This document shows positions 1 through 8,467 of a stretch of DNA of 37,156 nucleotides, one piece after another (the stretch's first letter is position 1; each line of letters opens with the position of its first letter). The DNA is taken from the NCBI GenBank assembly GCA_043762265.1, contig JAYUMV010000319.1, positions 1-37,156 of the forward strand, given 5' to 3'. Source of the DNA: JANXLO01 sp043762265 (GTDB lineage Bacteria > Armatimonadota > Chthonomonadetes > Chthonomonadales > Chthonomonadaceae). Position numbers and translations under genes: made by a program. Under the pieces are notes generated by a model. It had not been told where the DNA came from and searched no databases. It worked only from the letters and a program-made list of their open reading frames with translations.

Positions 1-2072
1 ACGGTTGCTCCCTCCAGCGACAGAAGGCGCCCCAACCAGTAGACACCTTCCTGGCAGATTCCGCGCACATACCAGTAGCGCCAGAGCGCGCCTGCGATAC
101 GCAATCCCATCTCCGTTTCCCCGGTTTCACAAGTCCATTCCATCGCTGCGGCAAGGTTCCCAAACTCCACTGCGATTTTCGCCAGGGTCACCTCCTGATG
201 TGGTCCCAAAAATTCGGCTTCCGCAGTTTCGGCCATCCGCAGAAAATAGTCGCAGTGACGTCGGCGAAAGGCTGCCGTTTCGCCGTACTGTTCCAGGAGT
301 AGGGCGCCATATTGTTGCATCGTTTTCAGTAAACGGCAGCGCCTGTCGGCGGCGCCGTCTCCGCCTTCGACCAGAGAGCGCTCCTGAAGGTCTCGAATGC
401 CTTCGAGAAGACGTGTGCTGCCGGAGATAGCTTCGACTGCTTCGAGCGACCAGCCATCGTGAAAGACGGCAAGTTGGCGAAAGAGGCTCTGTAACGGCGG
501 GGGAAGCAGCTGGTAGCTGACTTCCAGAGTAGTGATAAGTCGGCGATGCCGAACCGGCATGATCTGCCGCGATTCGTGCAAAAGGTCTAATCCCTCCTGA
601 AGTCGTGTGAATATCTGTTGGGGCGACAACGTTTTGAGCCACCCCGCCGCCTGGGTGATTGCAAGAGGAATGCCGTCGAGCTGACGGCACAACTGGGCAA
701 TGCTCTTGGCATTCTCCTGAGTAAGGTCAAATCCCGGCACGATCTCCTGCGCACGTTCCAGAAACAGCCGGACGGAGGTGTAGTCTGCCAGATCTGTGCA
801 AGAGACGGCGCCGTGATGGTGGGACCAGGCGTGCCCCGGGATCGTCAAGGGCGGAACGATGTAGATGCGTTCGCCTGAGATCGTGCCCCAGGCTTTGTGG
901 CTGGTGGCCAGGATACGAAGAGAAGAACATGTCTGCAACAGTTCTTTGACAACGCTCGCGCACCGATCTACCAAATGTTCGCAACTGTCGAGTACCAGCA
1001 GCATCTGCCTGTTTTCCAGTTGAGCGACAACGCTCTCCTCCACACTCTGGCGGGAGGTATGCGTCCCTTGAAGCGTGCTAAGAAAAGAGCGCCACAAATG
1101 GCCCTCATTCTTTACATCCGTGAGGTCCAGGAAGACAATTCCGTCCGGAAAGTCATCGCGCAGATGCTCCGCGATATGCAGGGCCATCTGCGTCTTGCCT
1201 ATGCCAGGGGAGCCTGTCAGTGTGACCAAGCGCCGCAGCGTAAAAAGGTTCACGACCTCCAGGATCGCTGCTTGACGCCCTACAAGCGCCTTCAGATCCA
1301 GAGGCATGCGGTACAAAGGGGTTGGAACGGTGGGGTTATGACTGGTAGCCGACCGAGCTCGCTCCCGAAGTTCACGCCACAGGCGTGTTATTTCCCGACC
1401 GGGTTCCATATGGGGGTCGTGTAACAGGGAACGAAACTGCGTATAGACCTCCATCGCCGCATTGTATTCGCCGCGTCGCGCAAGCAGGCGCATCAAACTG
1501 CAGCGTTTCGTCTCCTTCAGTCCTTCCGCAGCCACAGCACGCCGCAAGTACCTTTCCGCCGCATCGTAGTCTCCATCGGCCTGGGCCTGTTCGATAAGAA
1601 GGTCGAGCGCCAGCGCATAGAGCTGCCGTCGCGATTCTCGCGCGGGCAGCGCCCACGTCTCATGACAACCTTCCAGAAGGTCTCCTTCGTACAATGCGAC
1701 GGCCGTAAGCAGGGAAGCTGGGTCTCGACGCATGGCAGCGGCGTCGAAGGCGAAGACATCCACATAGACCTGTGTAAGATCGATTCCAACTTCACTGCGC
1801 GAACGTTTATAGAGCGCTTCATTTCCGAGTACCGCATTCAGGTCGCTGACGCACTGACGCACGCTGCTGACCGCCCGTTCGATCTCCGTACCCGGCCATA
1901 GCCGTTCACCCAGCGCTTCATACTCGACAGCTTTGCCTTGCTGGAGCACGAGATAGGCGAGGAGCCATTTCGACTTTTGAGTGCGAAATCCTGCAACAGG
2001 CTGCCCGCCTTTACGCACAGTCATGATACCAAGCAGATGGATGGACAAATCAGATGCGGCGGACGGGATCAT
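1..2072 (-). CDS. SARP/AfsR-like regulator: winged helix + BTAD + NB-ARC ATPase (3' end outside window)
   Basis: This is a transcriptional regulator of the AfsR/SARP type, probably ATP-switched. The reverse strand is open without a stop from the ATG at 2072 to the window edge, giving 690 codons. AAGGGG lies 6 nt before the start. Residues about 8-100 look like an OmpR-type winged helix. Residues about 105-235 look like the helical BTAD domain. An NB-ARC ATPase follows, with Walker A GSPGIGKTQ, Walker B LLVLDSCEHL and a GIPLAI motif. The visible C-terminus begins a helical region that in relatives is TPR-like. Such proteins activate nearby or distant gene clusters. The neighbouring genes on the other strand (lipoproteins, TPR protein) are possible targets, but nothing in the sequence proves this. 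The C-terminus is missing because of the window boundary, not because of a mutation. The family call is firm; the ligand and targets are unknown. Confidence 0.9.
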   Translation of the reverse strand, partial: MIPSAASDLSIHLLGIMTVRKGGQPVAGFRTQKSKWLLAYLVLQQGKAVEYEALGERLWPGTEIERAVSSVRQCVSDLNAVLGNEALYKRSRSEVGIDLTQVYVDVFAFDAAAMRRDPASLLTAVALYEGDLLEGCHETWALPARESRRQLYALALDLLIEQAQADGDYDAAERYLRRAVAAEGLKETKRCSLMRLLARRGEYNAAMEVYTQFRSLLHDPHMEPGREITRLWRELRERARSATSHNPTVPTPLYRMPLDLKALVGRQAAILEVVNLFTLRRLVTLTGSPGIGKTQMALHIAEHLRDDFPDGIVFLDLTDVKNEGHLWRSFLSTLQGTHTSRQSVEESVVAQLENRQMLLVLDSCEHLVDRCASVVKELLQTCSSLRILATSHKAWGTISGERIYIVPPLTIPGHAWSHHHGAVSCTDLADYTSVRLFLERAQEIVPGFDLTQENAKSIAQLCRQLDGIPLAITQAAGWLKTLSPQQIFTRLQEGLDLLHESRQIMPVRHRRLITTLEVSYQLLPPPLQSLFRQLAVFHDGWSLEAVEAISGSTRLLEGIRDLQERSLVEGGDGAADRRCRLLKTMQQYGALLLEQYGETAAFRRRHCDYFLRMAETAEAEFLGPHQEVTLAKIAVEFGNLAAAMEWTCETGETEMGLRIAGALWRYWYVRGICQEGVYWLGRLLSLEGAT

Positions 2073-2135
2073 GTTCTTCCCCTTGCTGAGACTGCTTACG
2101 GTATTCGTCATTCGTTTCCGGATTCCTAGTCTAGC

Positions 2136-2170
2136 AGTCAAAAACCCCCTTTTCGTCACGTTTCTGTCAC
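2136..2170 (-). promoter_or_regulatory. Candidate regulator site: 11-bp-spaced direct repeats before the BTAD regulator gene
   Basis: On the reverse strand GTGACAGAAAC is followed directly by GTGACGAAAAG (2170-2149), so the GTGAC core repeats with an 11-bp period. A TTGACT -35-like hexamer lies just downstream at 2141-2136, but no good -10 was found. SARP-type winged-helix regulators are known to bind direct repeats spaced by about one helical turn, so autoregulation is plausible. This is inference from spacing only. Confidence 0.35.
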
Positions 2171-2184
2171 AGAATACCTTCTAA

Positions 2185-2592
2185 TCACCCCTTGCTTGCT
2201 TCCATAATTTTCCTTGTAGCGTTTCCTTTCCCACGGGGCGATCATGCCCATTCGTTCGCTACATTGTACGCTCGACGGGCCTCTACTTTTATCACATCGA
2301 CGACACTTCGCAGTCTGTCGAGGCCAGCGCTGATGTCACGTTCATCCCTCTTTTGGTCGAATACCAGTTTCGTCTGGGCAAGAATTTCTACATCGGTCCC
2401 AATCTCGGAGTGAACAGCCTCTTCTCCTCGGTGAGTGCAGGGAGTGACAGCGTCATCGCGAGTGGATCCAGCATTCTCTATGGGGTTTCAGCCGGATGCG
2501 ACTTCCAATCTCTGTTCGCCGAGGTTCGGTACATGGGAACCGACGCGAAAATCGGATCCGGGCTGATCTTCTCTCTTGGAGGTCGTTTCTAA
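2185..2592 (+). pseudogene. Remnant of an outer-membrane beta-barrel protein gene
   Basis: The frame is open from 2185 to the TAA at 2592. The last 90 or so residues alternate polar and aromatic/hydrophobic residues as in porin-like small barrels (VEYQFRLGKNFYIGPNLGV, then LFAEVRYMG) and end in the F-terminal signature typical of barrels, FSLGGRF. There is no ATG or GTG with a ribosome site in this frame; only a TTG at 2353 gives a 79-residue product. A signal-peptide-like stretch (MLASIIFLVAFPFPRG) lies in another frame from the TTG at 2192. Together these look like a gene that lost its middle or suffered a frameshift. A hairpin at 2610-2633 may be its old terminator. Alternatively a very short barrel could start at an unusual codon. 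The barrel call rests on residue pattern, not on a recognised family. Confidence 0.45.
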
Positions 2593-2609
2593 GCCATCGA
2601 CTCTTGTGA

Positions 2610-2633
2610 CCGCTCCACATCTCGGTGGAGCGG
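2610..2633 (+). terminator. Hairpin after the barrel remnant (possible terminator)
   Basis: CCGCTCCAC and GTGGAGCGG form a perfect 9-bp stem with a 6-nt loop, 17 nt after the remnant's stop codon. There is no T tract after it, so it may be a weak or Rho-assisted terminator. Confidence 0.4.
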
Positions 2634-2690
2634 CTATGGGAATTCCCCGCTTCAATCAGTTTTATCGTTTATCTCTGGAGGTGTTTGCTT

Positions 2691-3899
2691 ATGCCCTGCA
2701 AAATTCGTCTTGCCCGCCTTCGCTCGATCCTATTCTGTTTCGTCTTCTTCGCGATAGAAGGGTGTGGGGGAGGAAGCGGTTCGAACTCTGGTGGACAAGC
2801 GCCTACTGTTCTCCGCTCAGGCGTAGTGCAGTTATCAACCGATAATTCGGTGACAGTTAGCGGCCTGACTGCCTCGTCCGTGAACCTTACAGGAAACATT
2901 CCCGCCATCCAGGTGGGAAACACTCTGGTTGCTACAGCCGGACATGGCTTTATCCGCAAGGTGGTTTCAGTCACTCCAATTACTGGCGGTGTGACAGTCC
3001 AGACAACAAACGGCAATCTTACCGATGTCTTTGAACAGACGGACTACACGCTGTCTAAGCCGCTTCAATCTTCCGATTTCGAATCGGTTACGGCGACATA
3101 TCCAGGCGTCACCGTTACCCAGAACCGCTCTACGCGCGATGCGGGACTCACTTTAAGCTACGACTTCAAGAAGATGCCTTTGAGTGGACCTGCAGATAAT
3201 CCCACGGTTTATATAGACGGGAATATGACCCTGGCTGTCCACCTCGATATCGACCTTCAAATACGCCATTTCGCCGTTCAGAAGTTTCGTTGTGTGGAAG
3301 GACTCAGCGGCAGCGTAACAGCCAACCTGAAAGTTGCCACAACGAGTCTCGACATTAAAAAAGATATCGAGATCGGAGAAATTCGGGGAACGCCTATTCC
3401 AGGGCCTCTGGGCATTCCTCTCGTACCGACGATTCTCGTCTACCTGCGAGCCAGTGGGTCTGTTTCGACCGGACTGGTCTTTTCGCCAAGCGCTACTGTA
3501 ACGGCAAGCGCAGGTATAGAGTACGACGCCGGCGCAGGATGGCAAAATATTGCCTCTCTCGACAAAACGTTTACGCTTCCGGATATGCCCAATGTTTACG
3601 CCAGTTTCAAGGCTGACATATGTCCCGTTTGCACTGAGTTCGGTCTGGAAATAGCCGGAATAGCCGGACCCACCATTCATGTCGATATGCCTTATGGTGA
3701 GGTTGAGTTCACTGCGCAAACCAGCCCGCCTAGCGTTGAAGCATTTGGAAGGATCGGTGTTAAAGCTTCGGCAGGCGTCCATGCCGAGATTTTCGGATTT
3801 TCCGCAGACTATAGCACCCCTGCCCTCATAGATCAAAAGGTCGACGTCTTTCATCGCGTGTTCAATGCAGATGGAAGCATCAAACTCGGTATCAACTAG
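2691..3899 (+). CDS. Secreted lipoprotein of unknown function
   Basis: A 402-residue predicted lipoprotein. The ATG at 2691 is preceded by GGAGGTG with 7-nt spacing, which is much better than the upstream in-frame start at 2625. The N-terminus has basic residues, a hydrophobic stretch (about 12-22) and a lipobox-like IEGC with the lipidated Cys near residue 25. A Gly/Ser-rich linker follows. The body is rich in Thr, Ser, Val and Gly, as in all-beta secreted proteins, and has a CPVC motif near residue 310. I do not recognise a family. The next gene begins 12 nt downstream with its ribosome site overlapping this stop codon, so the two are probably co-transcribed and both surface or periplasmic. 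The lipoprotein sorting call is inferred from the N-terminus. Confidence 0.8.
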   Translation: MPCKIRLARLRSILFCFVFFAIEGCGGGSGSNSGGQAPTVLRSGVVQLSTDNSVTVSGLTASSVNLTGNIPAIQVGNTLVATAGHGFIRKVVSVTPITGGVTVQTTNGNLTDVFEQTDYTLSKPLQSSDFESVTATYPGVTVTQNRSTRDAGLTLSYDFKKMPLSGPADNPTVYIDGNMTLAVHLDIDLQIRHFAVQKFRCVEGLSGSVTANLKVATTSLDIKKDIEIGEIRGTPIPGPLGIPLVPTILVYLRASGSVSTGLVFSPSATVTASAGIEYDAGAGWQNIASLDKTFTLPDMPNVYASFKADICPVCTEFGLEIAGIAGPTIHVDMPYGEVEFTAQTSPPSVEAFGRIGVKASAGVHAEIFGFSADYSTPALIDQKVDVFHRVFNADGSIKLGIN

Positions 3900-3911
3900 G
3901 AGATCAACATA

Positions 3912-5309
3912 TTGAACCAGAAGAGCATGCGTTTCCTTGCGCTTATGGGCAGTCTCATAGCGCTGGGAGGGTTGATAGGGTGTGGCGGTGGCGGTCGCAC
4001 TCAACTCGCCGACGGTATCTCTAAAAAGTCCTCCGGCTCTATTCGGATGACTGTGCGCTGGCCTCACCTGACGCGATTGGTTCCAATCGCGACGCAAAGC
4101 ATCAACATTGCGCTGACTGCAAATGGGCAGCAGGTAGGTCAGCAGTTGGTTCCTCGCCCAACTGAGGGCACGGATCTATCCAACATCGTTTTCGATGGCC
4201 TTCCCTCCGTAGATGTCACCGTTCAGGCAACGGCGTTGCCCGCCAATGACGGTTCGGGAAATGCGCTGGCGCACGGGACTATGGTCGTAACGGTTCAGTC
4301 TGGCCTGGTGACCCATGCCTCCCTGACAATGAATAGCACGATTGCTTCCGTCATCATCACGCCCGCCGTTCATACCTTGATCGCGGGTAGTGGGACGCAA
4401 GTTGCTGCCTCTGCACTGGACTCCTCAGGCAGCACGGTATTGACTGCGGATTCCAAGTGGCAGTGGTTAAGCAGCAACCCCTCTGTCATAGCAGTCGTTT
4501 CCAATGGCTCTCAAGCCACCTTGCAGTCTCGCTCCGCTGGCTCCGCAGATATCAGTGTGGTAGAAACCGAGACGGGCTTTATGACCCACGTTTCCATTGT
4601 GGTGCAAAACGGCTTCAGTTATCCCGATTTTGCGTCTGTAAGCGGCTTGACACTTAACGGCAAGGCCGCACCGATAGATACATTTATCCGTGTTGCCCCG
4701 CTCGGCTCCTACACCGTCGGTTCGTTCTGGTACACCAATGAACAATCGGTGAGCAATGGTTTTGATACCACATTCCAATTTCGAATTTCCGGTCCAGATA
4801 TTCAAAAGGCGGATGGTCTGGCCTTCGTCGTTCAGAACAGTGGATCCAATGCACTCGGCAGCGCCGGCGAAGGGATCGGCTATGGGGGAACCTTCGGGTC
4901 CGCCATAGCAGACTCTCTAGCGATCGAGTTCGACGTGTACAACAACAGCAATGAAGGCGATCCTAACGACAACCATATCAGTATACATACCCGCGGTTCT
5001 GATCCCAACAACGAAAACGAAGCGTTTTCCCTCGGATCGACCACGAACGTACCGTTATTGACGGATGGAAAAGTTCATACGTCAAGAATCGTTTACACGA
5101 CCCACAGGCTTCAAGTCTACGTCGACAACCTCACGACGCCCCTTCTGGATATCCCCTATACTTTCGAGAACGGAGGAACTTATCTGAACGGCCAAACCGC
5201 CCCTGGCCTGAAACTCGCCAATGGAACGGCCTGGGTCGGTATCACTTCTGCTACAGGTTCCAGCCAGGCAAACCACGATGTTTTGAACTGGATTTTCTCT
5301 AACCATTAA
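3912..5309 (+). CDS. Lipoprotein with Ig-like (Big2-type) and legume-lectin-like domains
   Basis: A 465-residue predicted lipoprotein, likely a surface carbohydrate-binding protein. The TTG at 3912 is chosen because AGGAGA, overlapping the previous stop codon, lies 8 nt upstream; an ATG at 3927 is the alternative. The signal peptide ends in LIGC with Cys24 lipidated. Residues about 144-232 resemble a bacterial Ig-like Big2 domain (SVIITP, then SNPSVIAVVSNG). Residues about 235-465 match the L-type lectin fold: DGLAFVVQN, LAIEFDVYNN, DNHISIHTRG and the closing AWVGITSATGSSQANHDVL. The Asp/Asn residues in the FDVYNN to DNHI stretch correspond to the usual metal and sugar site region. The partner sugar is unknown. 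It sits between an unknown lipoprotein and a secreted TPR protein on the same strand. The lectin call is fairly secure. Confidence 0.85.
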   Translation: MNQKSMRFLALMGSLIALGGLIGCGGGGRTQLADGISKKSSGSIRMTVRWPHLTRLVPIATQSINIALTANGQQVGQQLVPRPTEGTDLSNIVFDGLPSVDVTVQATALPANDGSGNALAHGTMVVTVQSGLVTHASLTMNSTIASVIITPAVHTLIAGSGTQVAASALDSSGSTVLTADSKWQWLSSNPSVIAVVSNGSQATLQSRSAGSADISVVETETGFMTHVSIVVQNGFSYPDFASVSGLTLNGKAAPIDTFIRVAPLGSYTVGSFWYTNEQSVSNGFDTTFQFRISGPDIQKADGLAFVVQNSGSNALGSAGEGIGYGGTFGSAIADSLAIEFDVYNNSNEGDPNDNHISIHTRGSDPNNENEAFSLGSTTNVPLLTDGKVHTSRIVYTTHRLQVYVDNLTTPLLDIPYTFENGGTYLNGQTAPGLKLANGTAWVGITSATGSSQANHDVLNWIFSNH

Positions 5310-5365
5310 CTACTTTTTCGGAGCAGCATTTCGTTTTTCAGTGAGCGCGATGCGTTCTCCAGCCT

Positions 5366-5384
5366 CGTTTCCACAATGGAAACG
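5366..5384 (+). other. Short hairpin between lectin and TPR genes
   Basis: CGTTTCC and GGAAACG form a 7-bp stem around a 5-nt loop, 57 nt after the lectin stop and 33 nt before the next start. With no T tract it may be a processing or attenuation element. No function is shown. Confidence 0.3.
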
Positions 5385-5417
5385 TCATCACACACCGGTT
5401 ACGAAAGGATAAAAATC

Positions 5418-6878
5418 ATGTTTCGACCTTCAAGAGTTTCCCCGTCGCTCTTTTTTCTCGGCTGTTGTACGTTAGCCTCACAGCAGGTCGGTGCGCAACA
5501 GAAACATATCAAGCACGGCACGCTGGGCGATGCAATCGTTTGTGTCGTTGCAGCCGATTCGAAGGAGCTGGTAACGGATGCTAAAATCGATCTGATGTTG
5601 CCCGAAAATATGGATACCATCAAAGGTTCAAGCATCGCAAAAGCGAACTGGAAACGGAAGAAGGGCAAACCGGATTTCTACAAGATCAAAGTGCCTCTCG
5701 GAACGACGTCCGTGAAATTCGACGCTTCCGGTTTAATTTTTCTATCGCCTATCGAAATACTCACAGGGGCCGCGAATAAGAAGGAGAAGACGATCAATAT
5801 CTCTCAGGTGTTGATCACTGTCAGCAAAGCGGGTTATAAGACTTTTTACGGTCCAGTACCGGTCGAGTCGGTGCAGGAGAAGAGTTATTCAGTCAATCTG
5901 GCTTCGGTCGTTCTGGTTCCGGAAAGTAGTCCCTACGTGTCGTATGCACGGCCTTCGGAACTGAGACACTATCTGTCATCCGGGACACGAGATGGGCAAG
6001 TCGAGAGTTCGCTGCTTCACAAAATACAAAAGCAACCCAAAGATTTCGAGGCACGGGCTCAACTCTATAGCCTCTGGAAATCTGGTGGGAGCGACGGCAA
6101 GGCGGAGACGGCCTTACAGAATATGCCTCCTCCGACAAATTCGGAAGAGGAGCTTGGAATGACCAGCGTACTGATGGCACAAGGTAAGACAGACGAGTGT
6201 ATCGGAAAACTTAAGGAACTTGCGTCAGACAAAAAAATCGCACGGAATGTTCAACTGCATTTAGGCGATGCCTACCTGCAGCAACATAACTCGGAAGAGG
6301 CAATGAAGAGTTATGCAGCGGCACTGGATGATCCCAAAAGCAAAGGTCGCATACAGTTCTATCCGTGTCACAACTATGCGCTCCTTTTGATGAAAAAGGG
6401 AAATATAAATCAGGCCAGGGAGATGCTCGGCAAAGCGATCTCCGTGGCTCAAAACGACCCTTCCGCTGAAGAAAGAACTACCGGATATACCATCGTCCAG
6501 GGAACGATGTACAACCTCCAGAGCGGACCTACGCGCAGCACACGAGTCGGTTTCCGCTATCCGGAAGCAGCCAATGATCTGATCATGCGTGACAACATGG
6601 ACGGTTTTCAGGATCCGGAAAAGCACTGGATGGAGGCAGCAATTTTCTGTCGCGCGCTCGCGGAAAATGGAATGTCTGAACTAGCGATGCCTGTTCTCGA
6701 TAGAGTAAAGACCGTTCATCCGGATGACCCGGAAGTACTGTTGGCTTATGCCATCGCCACCAAACTGGCCGGTGATATGAGTCGGGCCGGTGAAGCCGTT
6801 AAGCATCTGCTGGTCATTAGTCCCGAAAGCCCCGAAGGCAATGAACTTGCAAAGGAAATCTCGGCACACACCAACTAA
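5418..6878 (+). CDS. Secreted protein with C-terminal TPR repeats
   Basis: A 486-residue exported protein. The ATG at 5418 follows AAAGGA with 8-nt spacing and gives a clean signal peptide ending near VGAQQ, which the upstream ATG at 5376 would not. Residues about 30-175 are beta-rich and contain a segment like a carboxypeptidase-regulatory or PEGA-type surface domain (VLITVSKAGYKTFYGPVPV). Residues about 195-486 are helical TPR-like units with HLGDAYLQQHNSEEAMKSYA, NYALLLMKKGNINQAREML and AIATKLAGDMSRAGEAVKHL. TPR domains mediate protein contacts, so it may scaffold the two lipoproteins encoded upstream. The 108-nt gap with a hairpin leaves co-transcription likely but unproven. The fold is clear; the role is not. 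Confidence 0.8.
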   Translation: MFRPSRVSPSLFFLGCCTLASQQVGAQQKHIKHGTLGDAIVCVVAADSKELVTDAKIDLMLPENMDTIKGSSIAKANWKRKKGKPDFYKIKVPLGTTSVKFDASGLIFLSPIEILTGAANKKEKTINISQVLITVSKAGYKTFYGPVPVESVQEKSYSVNLASVVLVPESSPYVSYARPSELRHYLSSGTRDGQVESSLLHKIQKQPKDFEARAQLYSLWKSGGSDGKAETALQNMPPPTNSEEELGMTSVLMAQGKTDECIGKLKELASDKKIARNVQLHLGDAYLQQHNSEEAMKSYAAALDDPKSKGRIQFYPCHNYALLLMKKGNINQAREMLGKAISVAQNDPSAEERTTGYTIVQGTMYNLQSGPTRSTRVGFRYPEAANDLIMRDNMDGFQDPEKHWMEAAIFCRALAENGMSELAMPVLDRVKTVHPDDPEVLLAYAIATKLAGDMSRAGEAVKHLLVISPESPEGNELAKEISAHTN

Positions 6879-6969
6879 GATCAAGACCCTTATGCCTGCC
6901 AGGGAATGTGTGGTAAGATTGATAAGAGGCTTAGGGCTAGAACCGACAAGGAGTAATCATTCGAACTCG

Positions 6970-7049
6970 ATTCCCTGTTTTCGCGAGAGGGAATGTTGAC
7001 AACATAAAAGCCCCGGTTTGCGCCCTCCGCGCTTTGCGGAGGGCGCAAA
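6970..7049 (+). terminator. Two hairpins between the TPR gene and the TauE/SafE gene
   Basis: The 281-nt gap 6879-7159 holds no gene I can support. ATTCCCT (6970-6976) pairs with AGGGAAT (6988-6994). TTTGCGCCCTCCGC (7017-7030) pairs perfectly with its complement at 7036-7049, a 14-bp GC-rich stem with a 5-nt loop. The second is strong enough to stop or pause polymerase, although only a short T-poor sequence follows. Most likely it marks the operon boundary. Confidence 0.5.
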
Positions 7050-7159
7050 TCGTGTCTGCAAAACGATTCTACGCAGGTTTCTCCTTGGGCAGGACTCTGG
7101 GCGGCGGGTGTCGAAACGTCTGTGGAGACGATTCTGGGTGGGGAAAGCGCTGTTGCGTT

Positions 7160-8131
7160 ATGTTATGGCAGCATAATCTGGTTCTGTTTGTGGCAGCGGC
7201 GATTGCCGGGATGGTCAATTCGGTGGCGGGGGGCGGAACGCTGATAACGTTTCCGGCGCTGCTTTCCGCAGGAATCGGCGCGAAGATCGCCAATGCGACC
7301 AGCACGGTGGCGCTTTGGCCGGGCCAGTTGAGCAGCCTGTGGGGTTATCGAAAAGAGCTTGGACAGAATCGGAAGGCTATCGTGCGTCTAGCGATCCCGA
7401 GTCTGCTGGGCGGGGCTTTGGGCGCATGGTTGCTGCTGCATACCTCCTCGAATTTTTTCAGCCACATCGTGCCTTTCCTGATCCTGCTGGCGACGGCTCT
7501 ATTTATCGTCCAGGAGCCCCTGGCGCGCCTACAAAAAGCCCGCGCCGAACAGGCATCTGCCCGACTCGCCAAGAATGTCGCCCTCGACTCCCCTCCGGTA
7601 TCGACCTCTCCTGCGAACGCTTCTCTGCCGCCCTACGTAATTTCCACAACAGGGGCAGCGCCGATTGGAGAGCCTTCGCCCACCGCCTGGGCAGGGGTGA
7701 TCGTGTTCCAGTTCTTTGTCGCCATCTATGGCGGCTATTTCGGGGCCGGAATCGGCATCATGATGTTGGCCACGCTCGGGTTCATGGGATTCACGAACAT
7801 CCATCAGATGAACGGCTTGAAGAACATCAACGGCCTCTGCATCAATGCGGTCGCCTCGGTGCTCTTCATCACCAGCGGTCAGGTACAATGGCATATCGCC
7901 CTGCTCATGGCGGCCGGGTCTATCGTCGGTGGCTACACCGGCGCTGGAACCGCCCGTCGCATCGGACAGCGTAATGTCCGGCGCGTCATCATCGGCATCG
8001 GGCTGGCACTGGCTTTCTGGCTGCTCAAAGAGTCGCTGGTGGCCAAGAAGTCCGCCGAAGCGCCAAAGCACGCATCGATCCAGCATTCGCGCGAAGAGAA
8101 AAATTTCAAACAAGGAGAATTGACGACATGA
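7160..8131 (+). CDS. TauE/SafE family membrane permease
   Basis: A 323-residue polytopic inner-membrane protein of the TauE/SafE (DUF81) family, whose members export or import sulfite, sulfonates or other organic anions. The ATG at 7160 is preferred because the protein then starts directly with the first membrane helix (LVLFVAAAIAGMVNSVAGGG), which carries the family's conserved glycine-rich motif. Upstream residues would be encoded inside a hairpin. The second half repeats the topology with FFVAIYGGYFGAGIGIMML and ends with GYTGAGTARRI. A hydrophilic, Pro/Ser/Ala-rich loop (about residues 115-175) separates the halves and is longer than usual. Its stop overlaps the next start (ATGA at 8128), so the FKBP gene is translationally coupled. 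The substrate cannot be told from the sequence. Confidence 0.85.
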   Translation: MLWQHNLVLFVAAAIAGMVNSVAGGGTLITFPALLSAGIGAKIANATSTVALWPGQLSSLWGYRKELGQNRKAIVRLAIPSLLGGALGAWLLLHTSSNFFSHIVPFLILLATALFIVQEPLARLQKARAEQASARLAKNVALDSPPVSTSPANASLPPYVISTTGAAPIGEPSPTAWAGVIVFQFFVAIYGGYFGAGIGIMMLATLGFMGFTNIHQMNGLKNINGLCINAVASVLFITSGQVQWHIALLMAAGSIVGGYTGAGTARRIGQRNVRRVIIGIGLALAFWLLKESLVAKKSAEAPKHASIQHSREEKNFKQGELTT

Positions 8132-8463
8132 TCACCGCATCCGGGTTGGAGTACGAAGACGTTCTGGAAGGGACTGGCCCTAGCCCGACCACAGGTCAGA
8201 CCGTGAAGGTCCACTATGTGGGCACCCTGACCAACGGCAAGAAGTTCGACAGTTCCAAGGATCGAGGCCAACCGTTCGAGTTTCGCATCGGGGTGGGAGA
8301 GGTGATTCAGGGTTGGGATGAGGGCGTCGCCACGATGAAAGTGGGCGGCACCCGCAAACTGACCATTCCTGCGGCGCTCGGCTACGGCTCCCGTGGAGCA
8401 GGCGGCGTCATTCCGCCGAACGCCACCCTTCTCTTCGAAGTCGAACTCCTCGGCCTGCGATAA
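8128..8463 (+). CDS. FKBP-type peptidyl-prolyl cis-trans isomerase
   Basis: A 111-residue single-domain FKBP catalysing cis-trans isomerisation of X-Pro bonds. The family signature runs through the whole protein: VKVHYVGTLTNGKKFDSS, FRIGVGEVIQGWDEGV (with the Trp at the floor of the active site), MKVGGTRKLTIP, ALGYGSRG and the closing IPPNATLLFEVELLGL. There is no signal peptide, so it acts in the cytoplasm. It overlaps the permease gene by 4 bp, with an AAGGAG upstream, so the pair is co-translated. The isomerase might assist folding of its neighbour, though such pairings are often merely positional. Length and motifs match a minimal FKBP12-like enzyme. The call is secure. Confidence 0.95.
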   Translation: MITASGLEYEDVLEGTGPSPTTGQTVKVHYVGTLTNGKKFDSSKDRGQPFEFRIGVGEVIQGWDEGVATMKVGGTRKLTIPAALGYGSRGAGGVIPPNATLLFEVELLGLR

Positions 8464-8467
8464 GAGA

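Noticed and set aside
3153..4097. 314-codon minus-strand frame opposite the lipoproteins
   Set aside because: It spans two plus-strand genes and their junction, with no signal or domain of its own.
6890..7000. tRNA or tmRNA-like sequence near a TTCGAACTC motif
   Set aside because: No acceptor stem or cloverleaf pairing could be made around it.
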